A DNA stretch of 64,000 nucleotides from Urophycis tenuis (GCA_036785325.1 JAXIVH010000020.1:5747879-5811878), one strand, 5' to 3'; shown: positions 25,641-37,633, numbered from the stretch's first letter. Notes: generated by a model from the sequence alone, not told the origin. Program-made: numbers and translations.

Positions 25641-26480
25641 GAATTGAAAAGTTGAAGGTATGTTTTTAGCTGCTGGGTAGACTTCAGTCAACCTGACGCA
25701 GTTTAGTCTGTGATCAACCAAATTGCTCGGGGATGGGCTCATTTTAAGCGGGGAAATCTAAGCTTTCCAACGGCGTATGGCAAGACTATATTGACTCATG
25801 GGTCATTGAAATACTAAGCTAATTAATTTGTGTTCTGTAAGGAAAGATTGATGTTAATTGAAACGTTGAAGGTATGTTTTTAGCTGCTGGGTAGACTTCA
25901 GTCAACCTGACGCAGTTTAGTCTGTGATCAACCAGACTGCTCGCGGATGGGCTCATTTTAAGCGGGGAAATCTAAGCTTTCCAACGGCGTATGGAAAGAC
26001 TATATTGACTCATGGGTCGTTGAAATACTAAGCTAATTAATTTGTGTTCTGTAAGGAAAGATTGATGTTAATTGAAACGTTGAAGGTATGTTTTTAGCTG
26101 CTGGGTAGACTTCAGTCAACCTGACGCAGTTTAGTCTGTGATCAACCAGACTGCTCGAGCATGGGCTCATTTTAAGCGGGGAAATCTAAGCTTTCCAACG
26201 GCGTATGGCAAGACTATATTCACTAAAGGGTCGTTGAAATACTAAGCTAATTAATTTGTGTTCTGTAAGGAAAGATTGATGTTAATTGAAACGTTGAAGG
26301 TATGTCTTTAGCTGCTGTGTAGACTTCAGTCAACCTGACGCAGATTTGTCTGTGAGCAACCAAATTGCTCGGAGATGGGCTCATTTTAAACGGGGAAATC
26401 TAAGCTTTCCAACGACGTATGGCATGACTATATTTGCCCATGGGTCGTCGAAATAATAAGCTGATTCATATGTGTTCTGT
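25641..26480. repeat. 214-bp satellite block 11 (4 monomers)
   Basis: Four monomers, with a GTGATCAACCAAATTGCTCGG first monomer that mixes the two main variant types, and TCATATGTGTTC in the edge monomer. Confidence 0.95.
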
Positions 26481-26667
26481 TGGCTGTGGAAAGAAAATAG
26501 CACACAAGTCATACCAAGTCACCTTTATTTTTCAGTGATAAACATTAATAAATAAACAGTATGGACATTGTATAAACAGTTGTATAAAAAGTGTAAACGG
26601 TATGAACAGTGTTCTTATAAAAGATATCAATATCAATACTGATCACGTGTGTATTTTATATTTCCAG

Positions 26668-27171
26668 GTTATTTGTTGATGAGCCAGAGCCTGTGACTCC
26701 CACCAACCGGCCCGTTCAGCCCACTGCGTTGTCGTCCTCCACCCGGCCGAAGCCTCCTGCGCCCACCCGCCTCCAGCCGAGGCCTCCTGCTGCGTCAGCC
26801 TGTGGCCCGCCCGCCCCCTGTGTCGGCAGCACCCATACCGCTGGTCCTCCCCGCACAGCCACAGGCCCCCTCCGTCCTGCTTCGTGGGCCATCCTGCAGC
26901 TGTCTCTGCAGTCATCGTGTGTCAAAACCATTCAAACTTGTATATGGTAACATTTCAAAATGACACCAGCATAAATGAGGACCTTGCAATAGGTTGTGTG
27001 TTACATGACCCCCCTGGCATACAGCTGTATGTCTCTGTGAAGGTGGTTGTGAAGAACTGCATCCGGCTGAACAAGTACAAGTGCCGGTGAGGCAGCAACT
27101 CTCTCGAGGGGTTGCACGCCCACCTGGTTAACGCCATCCCTTCACAGCGATGTGGGATCATGCCGTTCCAA
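26668..27171 (+). pseudogene. Exon-like gene fragment, copy 11
   Basis: 504-bp copy of the copy 2 form. It is the last one, going rightward, that carries the shared TGA stop; the next copy is over 6 kb away beyond the longest satellite block. Confidence 0.7.
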
Positions 27172-27181
27172 GTAAGTGATT

Positions 27182-27184
<3 letters not shown>

Positions 27185-27216
<32 letters not shown>

Positions 27217-27268
27217 GCATATATACACACACACACACGCATATATACACACACATATATATATATAC
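27185..27268. repeat. (CA)n/(TA)n microsatellite, copy 11
   Basis: Short plain form. Confidence 0.95.
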
Positions 27269-27451
27269 TTAAACATAGCTGACCCTTTTTTTCCCCCTTC
27301 TCGGGGATTATGCTCCCAGTTTTGATCTCGGACGTCTGGTCACTTATAGCATATAATAATATTCTATTACTGTTAAGCCAACTATGAATAATAAAACAGG
27401 CCAAAACATGTGTCCTTTATCATAGCTACACGTATTACAAAAAAAACGCGT

Positions 27452-30400
27452 GAATTGAAAAGTTGAAGGTATGTTTTTAGCTGCTGGGTAGACTTCAGTC
27501 AACCTGACGCAGTTTTGTCTGTGAGCAACCAAATTGCTCGAGGATGGGCTCATTTTAAGCGGGGAAATCTAAGGTTCCCAACGGCGTATGGCAAGATTAT
27601 TTTGAGTCATGGGTCGTTGAAATACTAAGCTAATTAATTTCTGTTCTTTATTGAAAGATTGATCTTAATTGAAACGTTGAAGGTATGTTTTTAGCTGCTG
27701 GGTAGACTTCAGTCAACCTGACGCAGTTTTGTCTGTGAGCAAGCAGACTGCTCGCGGATGGGCTCATTTTAAGCGGGGAAATCTAAGCTTTCCAACGGCG
27801 TATGGCAAGACTATATTGACTCATGGGTCGTTGAAATACTAAGCTAATTAATTTGTGTTCTGTAAGGAAAGATTGATGTTAATTGAAACGTTGAAGGTAT
27901 GTTTTTAGCTGCTGGGTAGACTTCAGTCAACCTGACGCAGTTTAGTCTGTGAGCAACCAAATTGCTCAGGGATGGGCTCATTATAAACGGGGAAATCTAA
28001 GCTTTCCAACGGCGTATGGCAAGACTATATTCACCAAAGGGTCGTTGAAATACTAAGCTAATTAATTTGTGTTCTGTAAGGAAAGATTGATGTTAATTGA
28101 AACGTTAAAGGTATGTTTTTAGCTGCTGGGTAGACTTCATTCAACCTGACGCAGTTTAGTCTGTGATCAACCAGACTGCTCGCGGATGGGCTCATTTTAA
28201 GCGGGGAAATCTAAGCTTTCCAACGGCGTATGGCAAGACTATATTGACTCATGGGTCATTGAAATACTAAGCTAATTAATTTGTGTTCTGTAAGGAAAGA
28301 TTGATGTTAATTGAAACGTTGAAGGTATGTTTTTAGCTGCTGGGTAGACTTCAGTCAACCTGACGCAGTTTAGTCTGTGATCAACCAGACTGCTCGCGGA
28401 TGGGCTCATTTTAAGCGGGGAAATCTAAGCTTTCCAACGGCGTATGGCAAAACTATATCGACTCATGGGTCGTTGAAATACTAAGCTAATTAATTTGTGT
28501 TCTGTAAGGAAAGATTTATGTTAATTGAAACGTTGAAGGTATGTTTTTAGCTGCTGGGTAGACTTCAGTCAACCTGACGCAGTTTAGTCTGTGATCAACC
28601 AGACTGCTCGCGGATGGGCTCATTTTAAGCGGGGAAATCTAAGCTTTCCAACGGCGTATGGCAAGACTATATTGACTCATGGGTCGTTTAAATACTAAGC
28701 TAATTAATTTGTGTTCTGTAAGGAAAGATTGATGTTAATTGAAACGTTGAAGGTATGTCTTTAGCTGCTGTGTAGACTTCAGTCAACCTGACGCAGATTT
28801 GTCTGTGAGCAACCAAATTGCTCGGGGATGGGCTCATTATAAGCGGGGAAATCTAAGCTTTCCAACGGCGTATGGCAAGACTATATTCACCAAAGGGTCG
28901 TTGAAATACTAAGCTAATTAATTTGTGTTCTGTAAGGAAAGATTGATGTTAATTGAAACGTTTAAGGTATGTTTTTAGCTGCTGGGTAGACTTCAGTCAA
29001 CCTGACGCAGTTTAGTCTGTGATCAACCAGACTGCTGGCGGATGGGCTCATTTTAAGCAGGGAAATCTAAGCTTTTCAACGGCGTATGGTAAGACTATAT
29101 TCACCAAAGGGCCGTTGAAATACTAAGCTAATTAATTTGTGTTCTGTAAGGAAAGATTGATGTTAATTGAAACGTTAAAGGTATGTTTTTGGCTGCTGGG
29201 TAGACTTCATTCAACCTGACGCAGTTTAGTCTGTGATCAACCAGACTGCTCGCGGATGGGCTCATTTTAAGCGGAGAAATCTAAGCTTTCCAACGGCGTA
29301 TGGCAAGACTATATTGACTCATGGGTCGTTGAAATACTAAGCTAATTAATTTGTGTTCTGTAAGGAAAGATTGATGTTAATTGAAACGTTGAAGGTATGT
29401 TTTTAGCTGCTGGGTAGACTTCAGTCAACCTGACGCAGTTTAGTCTGTGAGCAACCAAATTGCTCGGGGATGGGCTCATTATAAGCGGGGAAATCTAAGC
29501 TTTCCAACGGCGTATGGCAAGACTATATTCACCAAAGGGTCGTTGAAATACTAAGCTAATTAATTTGTATTCTGTAAGGAAAGATTGATGTTAATTGAAA
29601 CGTTGAAGGTATGTTTTTAGCTGCTGGGTAGACTTCAGTCAACCTGACGCAGTTTAGTCTGTGATCAACCAGACTGCTCGCGGATGGGCTCATTTTAAGC
29701 GCGGAAATCTAAGCTTTCCAACGGCGTATGGCAAGACTATATCGACTCATGGGTCGTTGAAATACTAAGCTAATTAATTTGTGTTCTGTAAGGAAAGATT
29801 GATGTTAATTGAAACGTTGAAGGTATGTTTTTAGCTGCTGGGTAGACTTCAGTCAACCTGACGCAGTTTAGTCTGTGATCAACCAGACTGCTCGCGGATG
29901 GGCTCATTTTAAGCGGGGAAATCTAAGCTTTCCAACGGCGTATGGCAAGACTATATTGACTCATGGGTCGTTTAAATACTAAGCTAATTAATTTGTGTTC
30001 TGTAAGGAAAGATTGATGTTAATTGAAACGTTAAAGGTATGTTTTTAGCTGCTGGGTAGACTTCATTCAACCTGACGCAGTTTAGTCTGTGATCAACCAG
30101 ACTGCTCGCGGATGGGCTCATTTTAAGCGGGGAAATCTAAGCTTTCCAACGGCGTATGGCAAGACTATATTGACTCATGGGTCATTGAAATACTAAGCTA
30201 ATTAATTTGTGTTCTGTAAGGAAAGATTGATGTTAATTGAAACCTTGAAGGTATGTTTTTAGCTGCTGGGTAGACTTCAGTCAACCTGACGCAGTTTAGT
30301 CTGTGATCAACCAGACTGCTCGCGGATGGGCTCATTTTAAGCGCGGAAATCTAAGCTTTCCAACGGCGTATGGCAAGACTATATCGACTCATGGGTCGTT

Positions 30401-32571
30401 GAAATACTAAGCTAATTAATTTGTGTTCTGTAAGGAAAGATTGATGTTAATTGAAACGTTGAAGGTATGTTTTTAGCTGCTGGGTAGACTTCAGTCAACC
30501 TGACGCAGTTTAGTCTGTGATCAACCAGACTGCTCGCGGATGGGCTCATTTTAAGCGGGGAAATCTAAGCTTTCCAACGGCGTATGGCAAGACTATATTG
30601 ACTCATGGGTCGTTTAAATACTAAGCTAATTAATTTGTGTTCTGTAAGGAAAGATTGATGTTAATTGAAACGTTAAAGGTATGTTTTTAGCTGCTGGGTA
30701 GACTTCATTCAACCTGACGCAGTTTAGTCTGTGATCAACCAGACTGCTCGCGGATGGGCTCATTTTAAGCGGGGAAATCTAAGCTTTCCAACGGCGTATG
30801 GCAAGCCTATATTGACTCATGGGTCATTGAAATACTAAGCTAATTAATTTGTGTTCTGTAAGGAAAGATTGATGTTAATTGAAACCTTGAAGGTATGTTT
30901 TTAGCTGCTGGGTAGACTTCAGTCAACCTGACGCAGTTTAGTCTGTGATCAACCAGACTGCTCGCGGATGGGCTCATTATAAGCGGGGAAATCTAAGCTT
31001 TCCAACGGCGTATGGCAAGACTATATTCACCAAAGGGTCGTTGAAATACTAAGCTAATTAATTTGTGTTCTGTAAGGAAAGATTGATGTTAATTGAAACG
31101 TTAAAGGTATGTTTTTAGCTGCTGGGTAGACTTCATTCAACCTGACGCAGTTTAGTCTGTGATCAACCAGACTGCTCGCGGATGGGCTCATTTTAAGCGG
31201 GGAAATCTAAGCTTTCCAACGGCGTATGGCAAGACTATATTGACTCATGGGTCATTGAAATACTAAGCTAATTAATTTGTGTTCTGTAAGGAAAGATTGA
31301 TGTTAATTGAAACGTTGAAGGTATGTTTTTAGCTGCTGGGTAGACTTCAGTCAACCTGACGCAGTTTAGTCTGTGATCAACCAGACTGCTCGCGGATGGG
31401 CTCATTTTAAGCGGGGAAATCTAAGCTTTTCAACGGCGTATGGCAAGACTATATTCACCAATGGCCCGTTGAAATACTAAGCTAATTAATTTGTGTTCTG
31501 TAAGGAAAGATTGATGTCAATTGAAACGTTAAAGGTATGTTTTTAGCTGCTGGGTAGACTTCATTCATCCTGACGCAGTTTAGTCTGTGATCAACCAGAC
31601 TGCTCGCGGATGGGCTCATTTTAAGCGGGGAAATCTAAGCTTTCCAACGGCGTATGGAAAGACTATATTGACTCATGGGTCTTTGAAATACTAAGCTAAT
31701 TAATTTGTGTTCTGTAAGGAAAGATTGATGTTAATTGAAACGTTGAAGGTATGTCTTTAGCTGCTGTGTAGACTTCAGTCAACCTGACGCAGATTTGTCT
31801 GTGAGCAACCAAATTGCTCGGGGATGGGCTCATTATAAGCGGGGAAATCTACGCTTTCCAACGGCGTATGGCAAGACTATATTCACCAATGGGCCGTTGA
31901 AATACTAAGCTAATTAATTTGTGTTCTGTAAGGAAAGATTGATGTTAATTGAAACGTTAAAGGTATGTTTTTAGCTGCTGGGTAGACTTCATTCAACCTG
32001 ACGCAGTTTAGTCTGTGATCAACCAGACTGCTCGCGGATGGGCTCATTTTAAGCGGGGAAATCTAAGCTTTCCAACGGCGTATGGCAAGACTATATTGAC
32101 TCATGGGTCGTTGAAATACTAAGCTAATTAATTTGTGTTCTGTAAGGAAAGATTGATGTTAATTGAAACGTTGAAGGTACGTTTTTAGCTGCTGGGTAGA
32201 CTTCAGTCAACCTGACGCAGTTTAGTCTGTGATCAACCAGACTGCTCGAGGATGGGCTCATTTTAAGCGGGGAAATCTAAGCTTTCCAACGGCGTATGGC
32301 AAGACTATATTCACTAAAGGGTCGTTGAAATACTAAGCTAATTAATTTGTGTTCTGTAAGGAAAGATTGATGTTAATTGAAACGTTGAAGGTATGTCTTT
32401 AGCTGCTTTGTAGACTTCAGTCAACCTCACGCAGATTTGTCTGTGAGCAACCAAATTGCTCGGAGATGGGCTCATTTTAAACGGGGAAATCTAAGCTTTC
32501 CAACGACATATGGCATGACTATATTTGCCCATGGGTCGTCGAAATAATAAGCTGATTCATGTGTGTTCTGT
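27452..32571. repeat. 214-bp satellite block 12 (24 monomers, longest)
   Basis: Twenty-four monomers without an insert. Within it a three-monomer segment (642 bp) is tandemly repeated: AAGCGCGGAAATC with ATATCGACTC occurs near 29699 and again near 30341, and GAAACCTTGAAGG near 30240 and 30882. One monomer has GGTACGTTTTTAG at about 32178. Confidence 0.95.
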
Positions 32572-32758
32572 TGGCTGTGGAAAGAAAATAGCACACAAGT
32601 CATACCAAGTCACCTTTATTTTTCAGTGATAAACATTAATAAATAAACAGTATGGACATTGTATAAACAGTTGTATAAAAAGTGTAAACGGTATGAACAG
32701 TGTTCTTATAAAAGATATCAATATCAATACTGATCACGTGTGTATTTTATATTTCCAG

Positions 32759-33262
32759 GTTATTTGTTGATGAGCCAGAGCCTGTGACTCCCACCAACCG
32801 GCCCGTTCAGCCCACTGCGTTGTCGTCCTCCACCCGGCCGAAGCCTCCTGCGCCCACCCGCCTCCAGCCGAGGCCTCCTGCTGCATCAGCCTGTGGCCCG
32901 CCCGCCCCCTGTGTCGGCAGCACCCATACCGCTGGTCCTCCCCGCACAGCCACAGGCCCCCTCCGTCCTGCTTCGTGGGCCATCCTGCAGCTGTCTCTGC
33001 AGTCATCGTGTGTCAAAACCATTCAAACTTGTATATGGTAACATTTCAAAATGACACCAGCATAAATGAGGACCTTGCAATAGGTTGTGTGTTACAGGAC
33101 CCCCCTGGCATACAGCTGTATGTCTCTGTGAAGGTGGTTGTGAAGAACTGCATCCGGCTGAACAAGTACAAGTGCCGGCGAGGCAGCAACTCTCTCGAGG
33201 GGTTGCACGCCCACCTGGTTAACGCCATCCCTTCACAGCGATATGGGATCATGCCGTTCCAA
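32759..33262 (+). pseudogene. Exon-like gene fragment, copy 12 (frame C open to the donor)
   Basis: 504-bp copy in which CGGCGA replaces CGGTGA, so frame C reads CRRGSNSLEGLHAHL then IPSQRYGIMPFQ and passes through the donor without a stop. ACAGGACC for ACATGACC gives Gln for His, and CGATATGGG gives Tyr for Cys. The frame A/frame C shift remains, though frame C itself is open from shortly after the acceptor, so a long open stretch exists. No flanking exons are seen. I read it as the least decayed form; a functional exon of an unseen gene is possible but not supported here. Confidence 0.65.
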
Positions 33263-33275
33263 GTAAGTGATTAAA

Positions 33276-33280
33276 ACACA

Positions 33281-33323
<43 letters not shown>

Positions 33324-33374
33324 GCATATATACACACACACACACGCATATATACACACACATATATATATATA
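33276..33374. repeat. (CA)n/(TA)n microsatellite, copy 12
   Basis: Long CA run with one CAAACA interruption near its start, unique to this copy. Confidence 0.95.
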
Positions 33375-33558
33375 CTTAAACATAGCTGACCCTTTTTTTC
33401 CCCCTTCTCGGGGATTATGCTCCCAGTTTTGATCTCGGACGTCTGGTCACTTATAGCATATAATAATATTCTATTACTGTTAAGCCAACTATGAATAATA
33501 AAACAGGCCAAAACATGTGTCCTTTATCATAGCTACACGTATTACAAAAAAAACGCGT

Positions 33559-35896
33559 GAATTGAAAAGTTGAAGGTATGTTTTTAGCTGCTGGGTAGAC
33601 TTCAGTCAACCTGACGCAGTTTTGTCTTTGAGCAACCAAATTGCTCGGGGATGGGCTCATTTTAAGCGGGGAAATCTAAGGTTCCCAACGGCGTATGGCA
33701 AGATTATATTGAGTCATGGGTCGTTGAAATACTAAGCTAATTAATTTCTGTTCTTTATTGAAAGATTGATCTTAATTGAAACGTTGAAGGTATGTTTTTA
33801 GCTGCTGGGTAGACTTCAGTCAACCTGACGCAGTTTTGTCTGTGAGCAAGCAGACTGCTCGCGGATGGGCTCATTTTAAGCGGGGAAATCTAAGCTTTCC
33901 AACGGCGTATGGCAAGACTATATTGACTCATTGGTCGTTGAAATACTAAGCTAATTAATTTGTGATCTGTAAGGAAAGATTGATGTTAATTGAAACGTTG
34001 AAGGTATGTTTTTAGCTGCTGGGTAGACTTCAGTCAACCTGACACAGTTTTGTCTCTGAGCAACCAAATTGCTTGGGGATGGGCTCATTTTAAGCGGGGA
34101 AATCTAAGCTTTCCAACGGCGTATGGCAAGACTATATTGACTCATGGGTCGTTGAAATACTAAGATAATTAATTTGTGTTCTGTAAGGAAAGATTGATGT
34201 TAATTGAAACGTTGAAGGTATGTTTTTAGCTGCTGGGTAGACTTCACTCAACCTGACACAGTTTTGTCTGTGATCAACCAGACTGCTGGCGGATGGGCTC
34301 ATTTTAAGCAGGGAAATCTAAGCTTTTCAACGGCGTATGGTAAGACTATATTCACCAAAGGGCCGTTGAAATACTAAGCTAATTAATTTGTGTTCTGTAA
34401 GGAAAGATTGATGTTAATTGAAACGTTAAAGGTATGTTTTTGGCTGCTGGGTAGACTTCATTCAACCTGACGCAGTTTAGTCTGTGATCAACCAGACTGC
34501 TCGCGGATGGGCTCATTTTAAGCGGGGAAATCTAAGCTTTCCAACGGCGTATGGCAAGACTATATTGACTCATGGGTCGTTGAAATACTAAGCTAATTAA
34601 TTTGTGTTCTGTAAGGAAAGATTGATGTTAATTGAAACGTTGAAGGTATGTTTTTAGCTGCTGGGTAGACTTCAGTCAACCTGACGCAGTTTAGTCTGTG
34701 AGCAACCAAATTGCTCGGGGATGGGCTCATTATAAGCGGGGAAATCTAAGCTTTCCAACGGCGTATGGCAAGACTATATTCACCAAAGGGTCGTTGAAAT
34801 ACTAAGCTAATTAATTTGTGTTCTGTAAGGAAAGATTGATGTTAATTGAAACGTTGAAGGTATGTTTTTAGCTGCTGGGTAGACTTCAGTCAACCTGACG
34901 CAGTTTAGTCTGTGATCAACCAGACTGCTCGCGGATGGGCTCATTTTAAGCGGGGAAATCTAAGCTTTCCAACGGCGTATGGCAAGACTATATTGACTCA
35001 TGGGTCGTTGAAATACTAAGCTAATTAATTTGTGTTCTGTAAGGAAAGATTGATGTTAATTGAAACGTTGAAGGTATGTTTTTAGCTGCTGGGTAGACTT
35101 CAGTCAACCTGACGCAGTTTAGTCTGTGAGCAACCAAATTGCTCGGGGATGGGCTCATTATAAGCATGGAAATCTAAGCTTTCCAACGGCGTATGGCAAG
35201 ACTATATTCACCAAAGGGTCGTTGAAATACTAAGCTAATTAATTTGTGTTCTGTAAGGAAAGATTGATGTTAATTGAAACGTTGAAGGTATGTTTTTAGC
35301 TGCTGGGTAGACTTCAGTCAACCTGACGCAGTTTAGTCTGTGATCAACCAGACTGCTCGCGGATGGGCTCATTTTAAGCGGGGAAATCTAAGCTTTCCAA
35401 CGGCGTATGGCAAGACTATATTGACTCATGGGTCGTTGAAATACTAAGCTAATTAATTTGTGTTCTGTAAGGAAAGATTGATGTTAATTGAAACGTTGAA
35501 GGTATGTTTTTAGCTGCTGGGTAGACTTCACTCAACCTGACACAGTTTTGTCTGTGATCAACCAGACTGCTGGCGGATGGGCTCATTTTAAGCAGGGAAA
35601 TCTAAGCTTTTCAACGGCGTATGGTAAGACTATATTCACCAAAGGGCCGTTGAAATACTAAGCTAATTAATTTGTGTTCTGTAAGGAAAGATTGATGTTA
35701 ATTGAAACGTTAAAGGTATGTTTTTGGCTACTGGGTAGACTTCATTCAACCTGACGCAGATTTGTCTGTGAGCAACCAAATTGCTCGCAGATGGGCTCAT
35801 TTTAAACGGGGAAATCTAAGCTTTCCAACGACCTATGGCATGACTATATTTGCCCATGGGTCGTCGAAATAATAAGCTGATTCATGTGTGTTCTGT
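33559..35896. repeat. 214-bp satellite block 13 (11 monomers)
   Basis: A six-monomer (1284-bp) spacing repeats: the marker monomer with ACTTCACTCAACC, CTGGCGG and AAGCAGGG starts near 34236 and again near 35520. The edge monomer is a hybrid, with TTTTTGGCTACTGGG at its start. Confidence 0.95.
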
Positions 35897-36083
35897 TGGC
35901 TGTGGAAAGAAAATAGCACACAAGTCATACCAAGTCACCTTTATTTTTCAGTGATAAACATTAATAAATAAACAGTATGGACATTGTATAAACAGTTGTA
36001 TAAAAAGTGTAAACAGTATGAACAGTGTTCTTATAAAAGATATCAATATCAATACTGATCACGTGTGTATTTTATATTTCCAG

Positions 36084-36587
36084 ATTATTTGTTGATGAGC
36101 CAGAGCCTGTGACTCCCACCAACCGGCCCGTTCAGCCCACTGCGTTGTCGTCCTCCACCCGGCCGAAGCCTCCTGCGCCCACCCGCCTCCAGCCGAGGCC
36201 TCCTGCTGCATCAGCCTGTTGCCCGCCCGCCCCCTGTGTCGGCAGCACCCATACCGCTGGTCCTCCCCGCACAGCCACAGGCCCCCTCCGTCCTGCTTCG
36301 TGGGCCATCCTGCAGCTGTCTCTGCAGTCATCGTGTGTCAAAACCATTCAAACTTGTATATGGTAACATTTCAAAATGACACCAGCATAAATGAGGACCT
36401 TGCAATAGGTTGTGTGTTACAGGACCCCCCTGGCATACAGCTGTATGTCTCTGTGAAGGTGGTTGTGAAGAACTGCATCCGGCTGAACAAGTACAAGTGC
36501 CGGCGAGGCAGCAACTCTCTCGAGGGGTTGCACACCCACCTGGTTAACGCCATCCCTTCACAGCGATATGGGATCATGCCGTTCCAA
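36084..36587 (+). pseudogene. Exon-like gene fragment, copy 13 (longest open frame)
   Basis: 504-bp copy nearest the array boundary. It shares CGGCGA, ACAGGACC and CGATATGGG with copy 12. Frame C is open from 36099, just after a TGA at 36096-36098, through the donor to a stop at 36597-36599, about 166 codons. CCTGTTGCCCG in place of CCTGTGGCCCG lies in that stretch. The base after the acceptor AG is A instead of G. CACACCCAC gives His-Thr-His. As in copy 12, the first part in frame C is Cys/Pro-rich and does not look like the Pro/Thr linker of frame A, so I still treat it as a pseudogene fragment. Confidence 0.65.
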
Positions 36588-36597
36588 GTAAGTGATT

Positions 36598-36599
<2 letters not shown>

Positions 36600-36670
<71 letters not shown>

Positions 36671-36731
36671 GCAGGCGCATATATACACACACACACACAC
36701 ACTTATATATACACACACATATATATATATA
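36600..36731. repeat. (CA)n/(TA)n microsatellite, copy 13 (longest)
   Basis: The longest tract in the window: about 68 bp of uninterrupted CA, then CGCGCAGGCGCATATATACAC and an altered second CA run. Slippage here fits the relative isolation of this copy from the homogenised ones. Confidence 0.95.
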
Positions 36732-36915
36732 CTTAAACATAGCTGACCCTTTTTTTCCCCCTTCTTGGGGATTATGCTCCCAGTTTTGATCTCGGACGTC
36801 TGGTCACTTATAGCATATAATAATATTCTATTACTGTTAAGCCAACTATGAATAATAAAACAGGCCAATACATGTGTCCTTTATCATAGCTACACGTGTT
36901 ACAAAAAAAACGCGT

Positions 36916-37468
36916 GCATTGAAAAGTTGAAGGTATGTTTTTAGCTGCTGGGTAGACTTCAGTCAACCTGACGCAGTTTTGTCTGTGAGCAACCAAATTG
37001 CTCGGGGATGGGCTCATTTTAAGCGGGGAAATCTAAGGTTCCCAACGGCGTATGGCAAGACTATATTGAGTCATAGGTCGTTGAAATACTAAGCTAATTA
37101 ATTTATGTTCTTTATTGAAAGATTGATCTTAATTGAAACGTTGAAGGTATGTTTTTAGCTGCTGGGTAGACTTCAGTCAACCTGACGCAGTTTTGTCTGT
37201 GAGCAAGCAGACTGCTCGCGGATGGGCTCATTTTAAGCGGGGAAATCTAAGCTTTCCAACGGCGTATGGCAAGACTATATTGACTCATTGGTCGTTGAAA
37301 TACTAAGCTAATTAATTTGTGATCTGTAAGGAAAGATTGATGTTAATTGAAACGTTGAAGGTATGTTTTTAGCTGCTGGGTAGACTTCAGTCAACCTGAC
37401 ACAGTTTTGTCTCTGAGCAACCAAATTGCTTGGGGATGGGCTCATTATAAGCGGGGAAATCTAAGCTT
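36916..37468. repeat. 214-bp satellite block 14 (truncated at the boundary)
   Basis: Two full monomers and one broken monomer that ends at CTAAGCTT (37461-37468), directly joined to array 2. The first base changes include CGCGTGCATTG for CGCGTGAATTG. Confidence 0.95.
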
Positions 37469-37633
37469 GATATTGGCGAGTGCAACTGCCTTTGATCCCC
37501 TATTCAACAACCGAGTCGTTGGATGAGGTGGGGGGGGGGTCATCGAGATAACTCTAACGAACCTAACCGAGCCAGGGCCATCGAAAGAACGGGCTCTCTA
37601 CACAACCCATTTATATTACCTTACCAACTGTTA

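Larger units (their letters stand above)
1..37468. repeat. Composite satellite array 1: 214-bp monomers with 13 gene-fragment inserts
   Basis: The phrase TAGCTGCTGGGTAGACTTCA recurs at 1, 215, 429, 643 and 857, a strict 214-bp period that continues to 37366. I count about 119 monomers in 14 blocks of 6, 6, 17, 11, 7, 7, 3, 8, 7, 5, 4, 24, 11 and 3. Between blocks lies a ~0.97-1.02-kb insert (528 bp in one copy) with an exon-like segment. The distance between successive inserts always equals one insert length plus a whole number of monomers, so growth has been by unequal exchange in register. No monomer encodes anything recognisable. Confidence 0.97.

Noticed and set aside
1430..36587. Thirteen tandem exons of one working gene
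   Set aside because: A frame shift in the middle, the shared TGA in most copies and a 443-bp deletion in one would break any joined message.
1..37468. CRISPR array
   Set aside because: Repeats are 214 bp and directly joined with no unique spacers, and the other content is vertebrate-like.
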